DNA of 51,939 bases from Lachnospiraceae bacterium UBA3316 (GTDB lineage: Bacteria > Bacillota > Clostridia > Lachnospirales > Lachnospiraceae): contig DESK01000020.1 in assembly GCA_002361955.1 (NCBI GenBank), forward strand, positions 1 to 51,939, given 5' to 3'. Positions 17,606 through 27,000 of the stretch are shown piece after piece. Below the pieces are notes generated by a model that saw nothing but the letters and a program-made list of their open reading frames with translations, had not been told where the DNA came from and made no database searches. The stretch's first letter is position 1, and every line of letters begins with the position of its first letter. The position numbers and the translations under genes were made by a program.

Positions 17606-17633
17606 GCCCGGACGGAACGGATTCCATCCGGGC
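17606..17633 (-). terminator. Hairpin between the GH63 and GH84 genes
   Basis: GCCCGGACGGAA pairs with TTCCATCCGGGC, with one mismatch. There is no U-run after it in the direction of transcription, so it may pause, protect or partly terminate the GH63 transcript. Confidence 0.4.
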
Positions 17634-17660
17634 GTGGAAGTTACAAACCATTTTTGTAAT

Positions 17661-20600
17661 TTAGAACTCTGAAATCTGCTCAGCGGCGTACTGGAGAATT
17701 CGTACAGCGTCGCTGGTAGTGATTTTGCCGTCGCCGTTTACGTCGGCGCTTGCTTTGGCAATGTCGGAGAGTTCTGTGAGTTCAGCGTTTGCTTTCAAAA
17801 GCTCTGTGCTGTCGTTGGTATTTACCCTGCCGTCGCCGTTTACATCACCTTTCAGGCGTGCCTCGGCGATTTTCAGAGTCAGAGACCGGACTGCGGCGTC
17901 GATTTCGCTCTGAACGGCGTCCTTGTTGTCGTACACGGCCTGTGCGTCCTCCAGTGACTGTTCCAGTCCCTGGATAGAGGAAGCGACATAGTCGTCGGCC
18001 TGCGCCAGAACCTCGTTACCCTTTTGGATCATAGCAATCAGGGCGGCTTTATTTCCTGTTGCTTCCAGGCCGATGATGGCGTCGATCAGGCCTTCGTAGG
18101 CCTTGCCGATGGCGTCGTCTGCCCTGTCGGGATCAGCGATGACGGCCTTTGCGTCGTCGATGGCTTTTTTCAGGTTGTCCAGGCTTTCGCTGGTGTAATT
18201 GCCGTCCAGAAGCTCCTCGGCTGCGTCGATCAGGGTCTCCAGGGAGGTCACATCTGCCTTTTTAGCCAGCTTGAACAGTTCGTCTAAAATGGCGTAAGCG
18301 GCGAGATCCGCATCCTCCTGAGAGGCGGAGGCGTCATTGAGGATTTTCCTTCCTTTAGCGGCTGCAGCGGAGAGGGCAGAGGTTTCCTCATAGTTCATGT
18401 CCAGCGCAAGGATCTGGTCTGCCACAGACAGAGCCGTCTTAAGGTGAAGCTTCTGTATGGTGTAGGTAAGGTTTCCGATCGCGTGGATGAGAGCCTGTGT
18501 GGCTTCATCTACCGCGCTCTGGGAGGCGGACTCGTCCTCCAGGACAGCCTTTGCCGCTTCCAGAGCGGACGACATGAGAGCCGCGCCCTCTTCTGTGTAA
18601 GCGGAAAGATCCTGGGCTGCCCATACATTGTAGATCGCCTGCAGGGAAAGCTTGATGCTTCCGCTAAGGGGTGTACCGGGGATCGCGAATGCTGTCTGGC
18701 AGGTTGTCTCGTTTCCGGCCAGCGTATTTCTGAACAGAGTGCCGAAGGCCGCTGCCGACCAGCTGAAGTTGGTGGTGTGGAGTCCTTCCCCTGTCAGAGG
18801 ATTATAATTTTCACGGATGGGGCCGTCGCCTAAAAGCCCTTCGGTGTTGTCAAACAGCTTGTAGGCCATTTCCCTGGCCTCTGTGAGGTAACCGTAGTTC
18901 TGCATCGCTTCCACACCGAACATGGCCTGGTCTAACCATACAGGTCCTCTCCAGTATCTGCTGGCGTCAAATTTGTCGTTGTCCTTGGAAGCGGTGGGGA
19001 AGGGCACCTTCAGGTTGAATTTTTCTTCGTCAACCATGTTGGCGACTACCTTCGCGGCCATCTCTTCTGTTGCCATGTTTGCCCAGAGAGGAATCCAGCC
19101 TTCCGTTCCTTTTCCGCGGTTCGTCAAAAGCTTCTTCACGCTTCCGTCCTCATTGGTCTGCAGGTCATAGTAGAAGCCGGTCTCTTCATCATACATATTT
19201 TCATTTACATACTGAAGGAGTTCCTGGGCTTCCTCCCTGTATTTCTTCGCGTCTTCCCGGTAGCCCAGGATGTCTGCCATAGACTTCAGGAAGCCTTTTT
19301 CCGCGTAGAGGTAAGCGTTCAGGTCTACCGACTCCTGGTTGATGGAGTAGCCGATCAGATTGCCCTCCGCGTCTCTGTTTTCATATACGAGTACGCCCAC
19401 ATCGTCCGGGCCGTTGCCGTCCTTGTCAAAGCGGGTGGCGTTGTCCATGCCGCTTTCCCATGCGGCTGCCTCGATGACAGCGTCTGCGTCAAAGCGCGGG
19501 TTTCCGTTTTCATCCATAGCGATCTCATATTCGCCGTCTTCATTTTTTACCCACAGGTAATGGGCGTCATCTACCATGCCGCCGTACTCGGCAACACCGT
19601 TTTTGTCCACGTCACGGTTGGTGTACCACCAGTTATGGTAAGCCACCAGCTTCGGATACATTTCCTTTAAGAAATCAATGTCATGTGTCTTCTGGTATAC
19701 ATTGTAAACGGACCAGGCGGCCAGGGGCGGTTTGGAGTTTCGTTCATTCCAGTTTCCGCCGTCGTCCCCGCGGGCTTCGCTCTTATTATAGAAGATACAG
19801 TCGATGATGGTGCCTGCGTCCTGGGGACGGAGGGTGTCATCTGCCGTGATCTGGTGGTCGAAGATCGCCCGGATATTGTCCTGGGCCAGCTCGCCGTCAA
19901 ACAGGGAAGTGCCGATGGCTGCCTTCCAGGTATCCCATGCCCAGAGGCCGATGAACCACTGGTAGGACATGGAAGGAACGATGCCGTCGTGCTCCAGGGC
20001 GCCTGCCGCGCTCCTCCAGTTGGTGGCGATGGTCTCTACGGACTTGACGGCCGCGTTCTGATATGTTTTATCTACAGATTCCGTGCCTGACAGGAGATTG
20101 TCCAGATATCCCTGCCAGCGCTCATTGTTTGCCGCAAAATGGCTGTCGCCGTTTGCCAGCAGATCCTGGATCTTTCCGTCTTCCGCAGCCGTCTCTTCGT
20201 CTGTGAAGGTGAAGGACTGGGTAGACCAGGTGACAAAGGTGTTTCCGCTCTCGATCGTGACGGTATCGTCCATGGTCGTCTCGTAGGAGAGGGCATCGTC
20301 ACTTACTACGGTGGTCACAGGCCGGTCGTAGGCGATATGGAACAGGTTTTCCGTGGTGGTGAACAGGTTCCAGGTGTAGCGCAGGTCGGAGAAGTGGACG
20401 TTCAGTCCGTCGTCCGCCGCTTCGAGGGATGCGCCAAGGTCATATTTTCCCTGGAATTTGTCAAAGAGTGTTCCGGTCCATGTCAGCTGAAGCTCCAGGG
20501 CGTGATCTGTCTTGTTCTCGATGCTTGTTTTGATCAGGGCGCTCCTGTTGGTGCCGAAGATCAGCTCCAGCTTCAGCAGGAAGTCGTCAAGCTCATAAGT

Positions 20601-21038
20601 CTGCACCAGTCTGCCGGGATAGTATACGGCGTCCGCCTCTGCGTCTGCCAGGCTGTATACCGTTCCGTCCTTGCCGCTGACGGTGATTTTGCTCAGGGCG
20701 TCGGAGAGGTTTACGGGATACTCCTCCGCGATCACTACAGGGCCTGCAAAGCCGCCGTACAGGTCTTTGGCATCCATATCATGCAGGTAATATCCATGCC
20801 ATGCGCCCATGTCTGAGAAATTGTTGTAATTGTTTGTTCCGCTGTAGTTCGTAGCGGTGATTTTGCCGTAAATGTTGTCTCCGGGAATGGCGTGGATATT
20901 CAACACATTCCCAAAATCCTCAATAGACGCGCTGCTTCCGGCTGCCTGCACAGCCTGGGGTAAGGGGATGCCTGTGAGCGCTACAGAAATGGCGCATAAT
21001 GAGCATAAGCCCGCTTTTACGATACGTTTTACTTTCAT
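17661..21038 (-). CDS. GH63-type alpha-glucosidase with dockerin
   Basis: A 1125-residue secreted protein. A signal peptide (about 1-34) is followed by an N-terminal sandwich domain and an (alpha/alpha) barrel typical of GH63, close to E. coli YgjK. Shared motifs are DDGGNWNER (Asp425/Asp426), RYWRGPVWLDQ near 695 and ENYNPLTG (Glu743) before NFSWSAAA. The Asp and Glu are the likely catalytic pair by analogy with YgjK. FIVAR-like repeats (about 800-1045) and a dockerin (about 1063-1125, DVNGDGRVNTNDS and DVNGDGKITTSDA) follow. The start at 21038 has AAAGGAGG upstream. Family members cleave alpha-glucosides; the natural substrate here is unknown, and a role in host-glycan trimming is inferred from the neighbours. 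Confidence 0.85.
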   Translation of the reverse strand: MKVKRIVKAGLCSLCAISVALTGIPLPQAVQAAGSSASIEDFGNVLNIHAIPGDNIYGKITATNYSGTNNYNNFSDMGAWHGYYLHDMDAKDLYGGFAGPVVIAEEYPVNLSDALSKITVSGKDGTVYSLADAEADAVYYPGRLVQTYELDDFLLKLELIFGTNRSALIKTSIENKTDHALELQLTWTGTLFDKFQGKYDLGASLEAADDGLNVHFSDLRYTWNLFTTTENLFHIAYDRPVTTVVSDDALSYETTMDDTVTIESGNTFVTWSTQSFTFTDEETAAEDGKIQDLLANGDSHFAANNERWQGYLDNLLSGTESVDKTYQNAAVKSVETIATNWRSAAGALEHDGIVPSMSYQWFIGLWAWDTWKAAIGTSLFDGELAQDNIRAIFDHQITADDTLRPQDAGTIIDCIFYNKSEARGDDGGNWNERNSKPPLAAWSVYNVYQKTHDIDFLKEMYPKLVAYHNWWYTNRDVDKNGVAEYGGMVDDAHYLWVKNEDGEYEIAMDENGNPRFDADAVIEAAAWESGMDNATRFDKDGNGPDDVGVLVYENRDAEGNLIGYSINQESVDLNAYLYAEKGFLKSMADILGYREDAKKYREEAQELLQYVNENMYDEETGFYYDLQTNEDGSVKKLLTNRGKGTEGWIPLWANMATEEMAAKVVANMVDEEKFNLKVPFPTASKDNDKFDASRYWRGPVWLDQAMFGVEAMQNYGYLTEAREMAYKLFDNTEGLLGDGPIRENYNPLTGEGLHTTNFSWSAAAFGTLFRNTLAGNETTCQTAFAIPGTPLSGSIKLSLQAIYNVWAAQDLSAYTEEGAALMSSALEAAKAVLEDESASQSAVDEATQALIHAIGNLTYTIQKLHLKTALSVADQILALDMNYEETSALSAAAAKGRKILNDASASQEDADLAAYAILDELFKLAKKADVTSLETLIDAAEELLDGNYTSESLDNLKKAIDDAKAVIADPDRADDAIGKAYEGLIDAIIGLEATGNKAALIAMIQKGNEVLAQADDYVASSIQGLEQSLEDAQAVYDNKDAVQSEIDAAVRSLTLKIAEARLKGDVNGDGRVNTNDSTELLKANAELTELSDIAKASADVNGDGKITTSDAVRILQYAAEQISEF

Positions 21039-21074
21039 TTTTTTTCCTCCTTTGTTCCATATCGTGATAGGCTC

Positions 21075-21104
21075 AGTATAACATTTTTTGCATATATCTG
21101 TCAA
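21075..21104 (-). promoter_or_regulatory. Promoter of the GH63 gene
   Basis: On the minus strand: TTGACA (21099-21104), an 18-base spacer, TATACT (21075-21080). It lies about 40 bases before the start codon and fits the housekeeping sigma factor. Confidence 0.75.
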
Positions 21105-21276
21105 ATTGTACTATCTAAAATTGAAAAAAATCATTAAAATATAGAAAATAAATGCGGTGCTACTAAAAAACTTTCGTTAGGATGTACAAATTAGGAAAAA
21201 TGCTGTTTTGGTGAGAAAAAAGGGGGAAGTTTGACGACAGGACGGTAAAATTCTGAAAGAGAAAGAAACGTGGTCT

Positions 21277-21305
21277 GCATAGCTTTCTCCCCCGGTGCAT
21301 ACACT
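21277..21305 (+). promoter_or_regulatory. Sigma-E-like promoter of spoIIID
   Basis: GCATAGC (21277-21283), a 14-base gap, then CATACACT (21298-21305), which matches the -10 consensus of the mother-cell sigma factor E. Transcription would begin near 21312, after which a short leader reaches the TTG start at 21335. Confidence 0.65.
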
Positions 21306-21334
21306 GTACAAACAGCGTGTTCGGGGGATTTTCC

Positions 21335-21586
21335 TTGAAAGAATATATAGAAGAACGGGCAATTGAGATTGCGAATTATATCATTGAGACAAATGCGACA
21401 GTGCGGCAGACGGCAAAAAGGTTCCGGGTAAGCAAAAGTACGGTACATAAGGATGTGACAGAACGCCTCGTGCAGATCAACGGCGATCTGGCGTCCAGGG
21501 CCAGAAGGGTGCTGGACGTCAATAAGCAGGAGCGGCACATCCGGGGCGGGATGGCCACGAAGGAAAAATACCTGCATATGAATTAG
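21335..21586 (+). CDS. spoIIID: Sporulation regulator SpoIIID
   Basis: An 83-residue DNA-binding protein that adjusts mother-cell gene expression during sporulation. The helix-turn-helix is in VRQTAKRFRVSKSTVHKDV (about residues 21-39), and the conserved C-terminal RHIRGGMATKEKY matches Bacillus SpoIIID. TTG 21335 is chosen as the start: GGGGG lies seven bases upstream and the result, KEYIEERAIEIA, aligns with the family N-terminus. The GTG at 21317 would lie almost at the predicted transcript start. The gene shows that the organism makes, or descends from makers of, endospores. Confidence 0.93.
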   Translation: MKEYIEERAIEIANYIIETNATVRQTAKRFRVSKSTVHKDVTERLVQINGDLASRARRVLDVNKQERHIRGGMATKEKYLHMN

Positions 21587-22020
21587 GCTTCTCCCTGTTC
21601 AAACAGTTCTCCCCGGATGGAAAAAAGATGCATGACAGGGAGGACTGTCCCGTCTGTCAAGAGTATTCGGCGGGTGTATTCATCAATCTTTTTGATTTTG
21701 CCGCGAAGGGTGACATAGGCTCCGCCATCTTTTTTCGCGTCCGGCTGGAAATAGGTGATTTCACATTCAGGTTCCTGTTCCAGGTGTTCCCTGATCGTCC
21801 GGAGCTGCCGGTTCAGCTGCTCCTTTTGATCCTCATCCAGTTCGATAAAGGAATCTGTCAGGCGGGCGGCCTCCCGGATGAGCTCCTCGTGCCCTGTAAG
21901 GGCAGCAAAGGGAGAAAACTGGGCTGCCCGGTTTGAGAGGGGCATGGGCGGATGCTTTTTGGATACGGGGTGCGGGAGATTCAGAATGCGGTCGTATTTG
22001 TGTTCCTCCTCATACTTCAT
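21583..22020 (-). CDS. YolD-like protein
   Basis: A 145-residue protein of the YolD-like family. It has the typical SNRAAQFSPFAALTGHEE block (about residues 29-46), an acidic helical middle and a C-terminal sandwich-like part. YolD proteins are encoded beside Y-family polymerases of the UvrX type and are thought to act with them, but their biochemical role is not established. The start overlaps the end of the polymerase gene by four bases, so translation is coupled. The 3' end overlaps the spoIIID stop by four bases on the opposite strand. Confidence 0.85.
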   Translation of the reverse strand: MKYEEEHKYDRILNLPHPVSKKHPPMPLSNRAAQFSPFAALTGHEELIREAARLTDSFIELDEDQKEQLNRQLRTIREHLEQEPECEITYFQPDAKKDGGAYVTLRGKIKKIDEYTRRILLTDGTVLPVMHLFSIRGELFEQGEA

Positions 22021-23543
22021 GCTTTGTGTCCTCCGATCTGGCGGTTTCGCTCCATGGTGGTTGCCCCTTCCTGCAGGTTCATACCTTTTAAAATCGCGTT
22101 TTTCCCAAATTTCTTTTTAACGGACAGCATGGCCTCCTGCAATTTTCTTTCCCTGGCGAGCTGTTCTTCTTCTTTTTTGCGTTCCCGCTCCAAAGCCTCA
22201 TAATCAGTAAACAGGTCTAACTGCTCAAACGATTCTGTTTCCTTAACCAGGGATTCGTCTGTCAGATGGTTTGCCACTATATTCACACGGCGGATCAGAA
22301 GATTGGGATTGACAATGCTGTCGTACAGCTCCATGACGGCGTCCAGGATGATCCTGGTGGAGGAAGTGGGCCGTTTCAGATTGACACTTCCGTGGGCGTG
22401 CTTTGGGACTTTTCTCCCGTAAGGATCAGTCGTGACCTCCCCCTGATAGCCAGCCCGGGCGGCCCCGTTGGTGAGATTGTCTATGTCGTATCCGACCGTG
22501 AGAACCATCTGGTCTGTCACCAGATGCTTTTCCACCAAATCAAGAATCAGGAGATCCGTCATTTCCTTTACAATTAATTTTCCCTTTTGGGCATCATAAG
22601 GGCATTGTAAAACCTGTCCGGAGCTGAGGCTGCTGGTTTCTGGCTGATAGGATTTGATCAGATCCATGGTGACAGGCTCCCAGCCCCAGGCATGGTCGAT
22701 CAGAAGCTCCGCGTTGACGCCGAACATATCATATAGTAAGTCTTCATTATAATAGTCATTTTTCCCGCCTAAAGAGCAGAGGGCGATATCTCCCATGGTA
22801 AAGAGTCCCACAGCTTCCAGCTTTTTGCGGTAGCCCTGCCCGATCCGCCAGAAATCGGTGAGAGGGCGGTGGTGCCACAGAAGTTTTCTGTAGCTGGCTT
22901 CGTCTAATTCGGCGATGCGGGCCCCGCGCTCATCGGGCTCCATATGCTTTGCCACAATATCCATGGCGACCTTGCAAAGGTATAGATTGGAACCGATGCC
23001 GGCTGTGGCGGTGATTCCCGTGCTGTCGAGCACATCCCGGATGATGGTGGAGGCCAGTTCCTTTGGCGTCATCTCATAGGTTTTCAGATAATGGGTCACA
23101 TCCAGGAATACCTCGTCGATGGAGTAGACATGGATGTCCTCCGGTGCGATGTACTTCAGATAAATGTGATAGATGAGGGAGCTGTACTTTAAATAAAATG
23201 CCATTCTGGGGGGCGCTACTATATAAGAAAGCTCCAGTTCCGGATGCTGCGCCAGCTCCGGCGCAGAGCAGGAGGCTCCTGCAAATCGTCTGCCGGGCGC
23301 TTTGCTTTTCCGCTCCGCGTTGACTTCCTTTATCCGCTGAACGACCTCAAACAATCTGGCTCTTCCTGGGATGCCATAAGCTTTCAGGGAAGGGGAGACT
23401 GCGAGGCAGATCGTTTTTTCCGTCCGTGAGGCATCGGCAACCACCAGATGGGTGGTAAGGGGATTCAAGCTTCTTTCTATGCATTCAACGGATGCATAGA
23501 AGGATTTCAGGTCAATCGCAAGATAGGTGTAACGGTCACTCAT
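22017..23543 (-). CDS. Y-family DNA polymerase, UvrX-like
   Basis: A 508-residue translesion polymerase. Metal-binding residues are visible in YLAIDLKSFYASVE (Asp11) and YSIDEVFLD (Asp143, Glu144). The palm, fingers, thumb and little-finger regions follow. It is longer than DinB because of a charged C-terminal tail (about 455-508) like UvrX/YqjW proteins. ATG 23543 is chosen for its AAAGGAG site; an earlier ATG six codons upstream lacks one. Such enzymes copy across damaged DNA at low fidelity. No LexA-type operator was recognised upstream. Confidence 0.9.
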   Translation of the reverse strand: MSDRYTYLAIDLKSFYASVECIERSLNPLTTHLVVADASRTEKTICLAVSPSLKAYGIPGRARLFEVVQRIKEVNAERKSKAPGRRFAGASCSAPELAQHPELELSYIVAPPRMAFYLKYSSLIYHIYLKYIAPEDIHVYSIDEVFLDVTHYLKTYEMTPKELASTIIRDVLDSTGITATAGIGSNLYLCKVAMDIVAKHMEPDERGARIAELDEASYRKLLWHHRPLTDFWRIGQGYRKKLEAVGLFTMGDIALCSLGGKNDYYNEDLLYDMFGVNAELLIDHAWGWEPVTMDLIKSYQPETSSLSSGQVLQCPYDAQKGKLIVKEMTDLLILDLVEKHLVTDQMVLTVGYDIDNLTNGAARAGYQGEVTTDPYGRKVPKHAHGSVNLKRPTSSTRIILDAVMELYDSIVNPNLLIRRVNIVANHLTDESLVKETESFEQLDLFTDYEALERERKKEEEQLARERKLQEAMLSVKKKFGKNAILKGMNLQEGATTMERNRQIGGHKA

Positions 23544-23725
23544 ATAAAACTCTCCTTTCACATAGGGTGGCCATGCAGACTGTCAGGTATGCAAAGCGTC
23601 TGAAGATATTATAACAGAATATTTGTTCGATTACACTGCTTTTTTCATAGCTGATATTGTAACAGCTTAGATACCTGAACGGTTATGCTGTATTATTTTC
23701 TGATATATTTTCTAGTAAATTGAGA

Positions 23726-23754
23726 TTGCGGTTTTTATAGTTAGACAGTATAAT
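23726..23754 (+). promoter_or_regulatory. Likely promoter of the GH110 gene
   Basis: TTGCGG (23726-23731), a 17-base spacer, TATAAT (23749-23754). The transcript would carry a leader of nearly 250 bases before the start at 24009. Confidence 0.55.
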
Positions 23755-23869
23755 ATATATTATAGGTAATCTATGTTTTCTGTTACGATACTTCCGCGGA
23801 CAATCAGGAAAATGTGGCTGCGCAGCTATGTTTTCCTGGGTGTTAGACGAATGCCGCGGGAGTGCAACG

Positions 23870-23913
23870 CTCCGCTGCCCGGCAAGCTCGGTACCTCGCT
23901 GCTTGCGGCGGAG
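23870..23913 (+). other. Hairpin in the GH110 leader
   Basis: CTCCGC pairs with GCGGAG and, inside, GCAAGC (23882-23887) with GCTTGC (23901-23906). The remainder of the 23544-24008 gap holds the promoter, AT-rich DNA and no gene that can be supported. Confidence 0.5.
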
Positions 23914-24008
23914 TCTTTACGTTCACCGGCAGAAGGAAAGGGGAATCCAGGAAAGGGCGGATGGACGGGAATACGAAAGAGGGACAAAAAAAGAAAAAGG
24001 AGAACACT

Positions 24009-27000
24009 ATGAACAAAAGAAAAATCATTTCATACATTTTGATATGCTGTATGATTTTATCGGGTTTCACGCCGCATTTAGCAGTAAGCGCTGCGAACGC
24101 AAAGGCGGCGGACGTTACAGTGATCGACGCTGCGGACTACGGCGCTGACCCCAGCGGGGAGACAGACAGCGCGGAGGCGATCCAGCGGGCGATTGCTGCG
24201 GCTAAGGCAGTGGATGGCCCGGTTATTCTGAATTTCCCGAAAGGGGAATACCATATTTATCCTGACAAGGCAGTGGAAAGGGAGCTTTATATTTCCAATA
24301 CGGTAGGGCAGGATCAGACATACCGTATGAAGAAAATCGGCTTCCTGCTGGAGGATATGCAGGATGTTACCCTGGAAGGAAACGGATCGCTCTTCATGTT
24401 CCACGGGAAGATGACGACATACGCGACGATCGACTGTACCAATGTGACATTCCAGAATTTTGCCTTTGATTTCTATGTGCCGACAGTTGTAGATGTGACG
24501 GTAGAGGCCATAGACGGCAATACGGCAACGGTCTATGTGCCGGAATGCTACAATTACGCAATTGATGGAACCAGCATAGAATGGCGCAGTGACGAAAGCC
24601 CTTATACGGGACAGGTTTACTGGACGGCCAGAAACAGCATGAATTATACCCAGAGATACGATGTAAAGACAGGCATAACCTGGAGGGGATCGAATCCGCT
24701 GTTTTCCAGTGTCAGCAAGATCGAGGATATGGGAAACCACAGGCTGAAATTCACCTACTCCAGCATGAATTCTGACATACAGCCAGGCATCTGTTTCCAG
24801 ATGCGTACGACTGTGCGTGACCATGCGGGAATGTTTTTCTGGAAAAGTAAGGATGTTACGCTGCAGGATGTGGACGTTTATTTCCTCCACGGCTTTGGAA
24901 TCGTGGGACAGCATTCAGAAAATATTACCCTGCGGAACGTGGATTTTGAAACGCCGGAAGGCAGCGGCAGAACCACGGCGGGCTACGCGGACTTTGTGCA
25001 GATGTCCGGATGCAAAGGCCAGATCTTGATTGAGGGCTGTAGTTTTTCCAATCCCCACGATGACCCCATTAACGTGCACGGCACATTTAATGAAGTGGTG
25101 GAGCGCATTGCTGACAATAAGTTCAAAGTGCGTTTTATGCACAATGAGACGGCCGGTTTCCCGAACTATTTTGTCGGTGATGAGGTGGAGTTTATCTGGA
25201 AGAGCACCATGGGCGCTGTTGAAAATTCTGTGGCAAAGGTGACGGCCGTAGAAGGCCCTACAGGAGATGCCGGCGCAGACCAGAGCACCAGCGGCAGCCT
25301 GACGGATATGATCCTGACACTTGACCGGGCGATTCCGGAGGGAGTGACGGCAAATACCTGCGTTGTGGAAAATATTACGTATACTCCGAGCGTGGTGATA
25401 CGGAATAACATCTTCAAGGAAACACCTACCAGAGGAATTCTGGTGACCACCAGAAAACCTGTTTTGATTGAAAATAATATCTTTGACGGCATGTCGATGG
25501 CTTCCATCTTTATTGAGAGCAATGCTACAAGCTGGTATGAGTCCGGCGGCATTAAAGATTTGACCATCCGGGGCAATACGTTCCTGCGCCCGTCCACTTC
25601 CTATGCGGTGATTTATATTGATCCGACAGGAAGCGCCAGCAAGACCAATCCGGTGCACAGGAATATTCGGATTGAGGACAACACCTTCTATGTGAACAAC
25701 GGGCCGGTGCTGAGTGCCAAGAGTACCAGCGGCATCAGCTTTGCGGGAAACAGGGTTTACCGCTATGAGCCGAAAGTAACTGTAAATGCCGCCGTATCAA
25801 AAGCGACCTTGCAAAAAGGGGAGACGGCAAGCATGTCCGCGTCCGCTACGGGCGCTACCCAGTCTTCCGCGCTGTTCTCCTTTAACGGATGTACAGGCAT
25901 AAAGCTTGGGTTAAAGAGCGAGGATGAACAGGATGTGGTTTCCAATAACCTGTATGACGGAGGATTAAATCCCCGCGTGAACCTGTCCGGATCCGATCCT
26001 GCTGTGATCGGCGACGGGGAAGATGTTTTAGTGGGTACCGACAATGTGAAGGCTCCCACAGGCGCCATTTCCTATGAAAGCGATAACGAGGATGTACTGA
26101 CAGTGAATGGCGCAGGGAGAATGACTGCCCTGAAGGAAGGAACGGCGAGAGTGCGCGCCTGCACAGAAGTGGCAGGAAGGAAGTTCGCGTCTGCCTGGGA
26201 AGAGATCACCGTGGTGGACAAGATAGAGGCTTCCGTTTCTATCGAGGGCGGCAAGGATGCCACCAATGTCCATGGAGAAGAAATCCAGTATACGGCGTCC
26301 GTGACAGGAGAAGGAACAGAAGGGCAGAGCGTACACTGGTCCGTCCTGGACGCGGTGACACAGAGCGAGACAGCCTGCGCGAGCATTGATGAGAACGGGC
26401 TGCTGACAACGGCGACAGACGGTGCTGTGGAGGTTGTGGCAAGGCTTGATGGCGGAGCAGAGGCCCGCAAACTCCTTGTGATCAACCAGGGAGAGAAAGT
26501 CCTTGGAAAGCAGCTGTCTGTAGTACGTGAACAGCCGACAAGGTGGGCTCTGGATGAAAACGGAGAAGGGCTCCGTTTGAAATCAGGCGCAAAAGGCCTG
26601 TGGGCCACACAGACGGCAGATAATATTTTCCTTACGGCAGCGCCCCAGGGAGATGTTACGGCCATTGTAAAGATGAAGGGAACCATGACGACAAACGCAT
26701 GGGATGAAGCGGGACTGATCCTCTATGCGGGAGATTCCGGCACAGCAGGCGATGACAGCTTTGTCTTCATCGGAAGGAAAGAGCGGGGCGGCGGCCTCAC
26801 GAGGATCGGCGTTGTCTGGGAGAAAAATGTAAGCAGCCACGCAGAAGAGTACGCGGACAACATCGCAGGAGATACCATATGGCTCAAGCTTACGAAGAGC
26901 GGCACGAATGTTACCGGTGCGTTCAGCAGCGATGGAACCGATTGGACAACACCGGAAAACTTTACCTTTACCGGGCAGGATCAGCTGGGAGATACACTGC

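Noticed and set aside
23862..24008. N-terminal extension of the GH110 gene to 23862
   Set aside because: It would place 49 charged residues before a clear signal peptide; ATG 24009 has the ribosome site.
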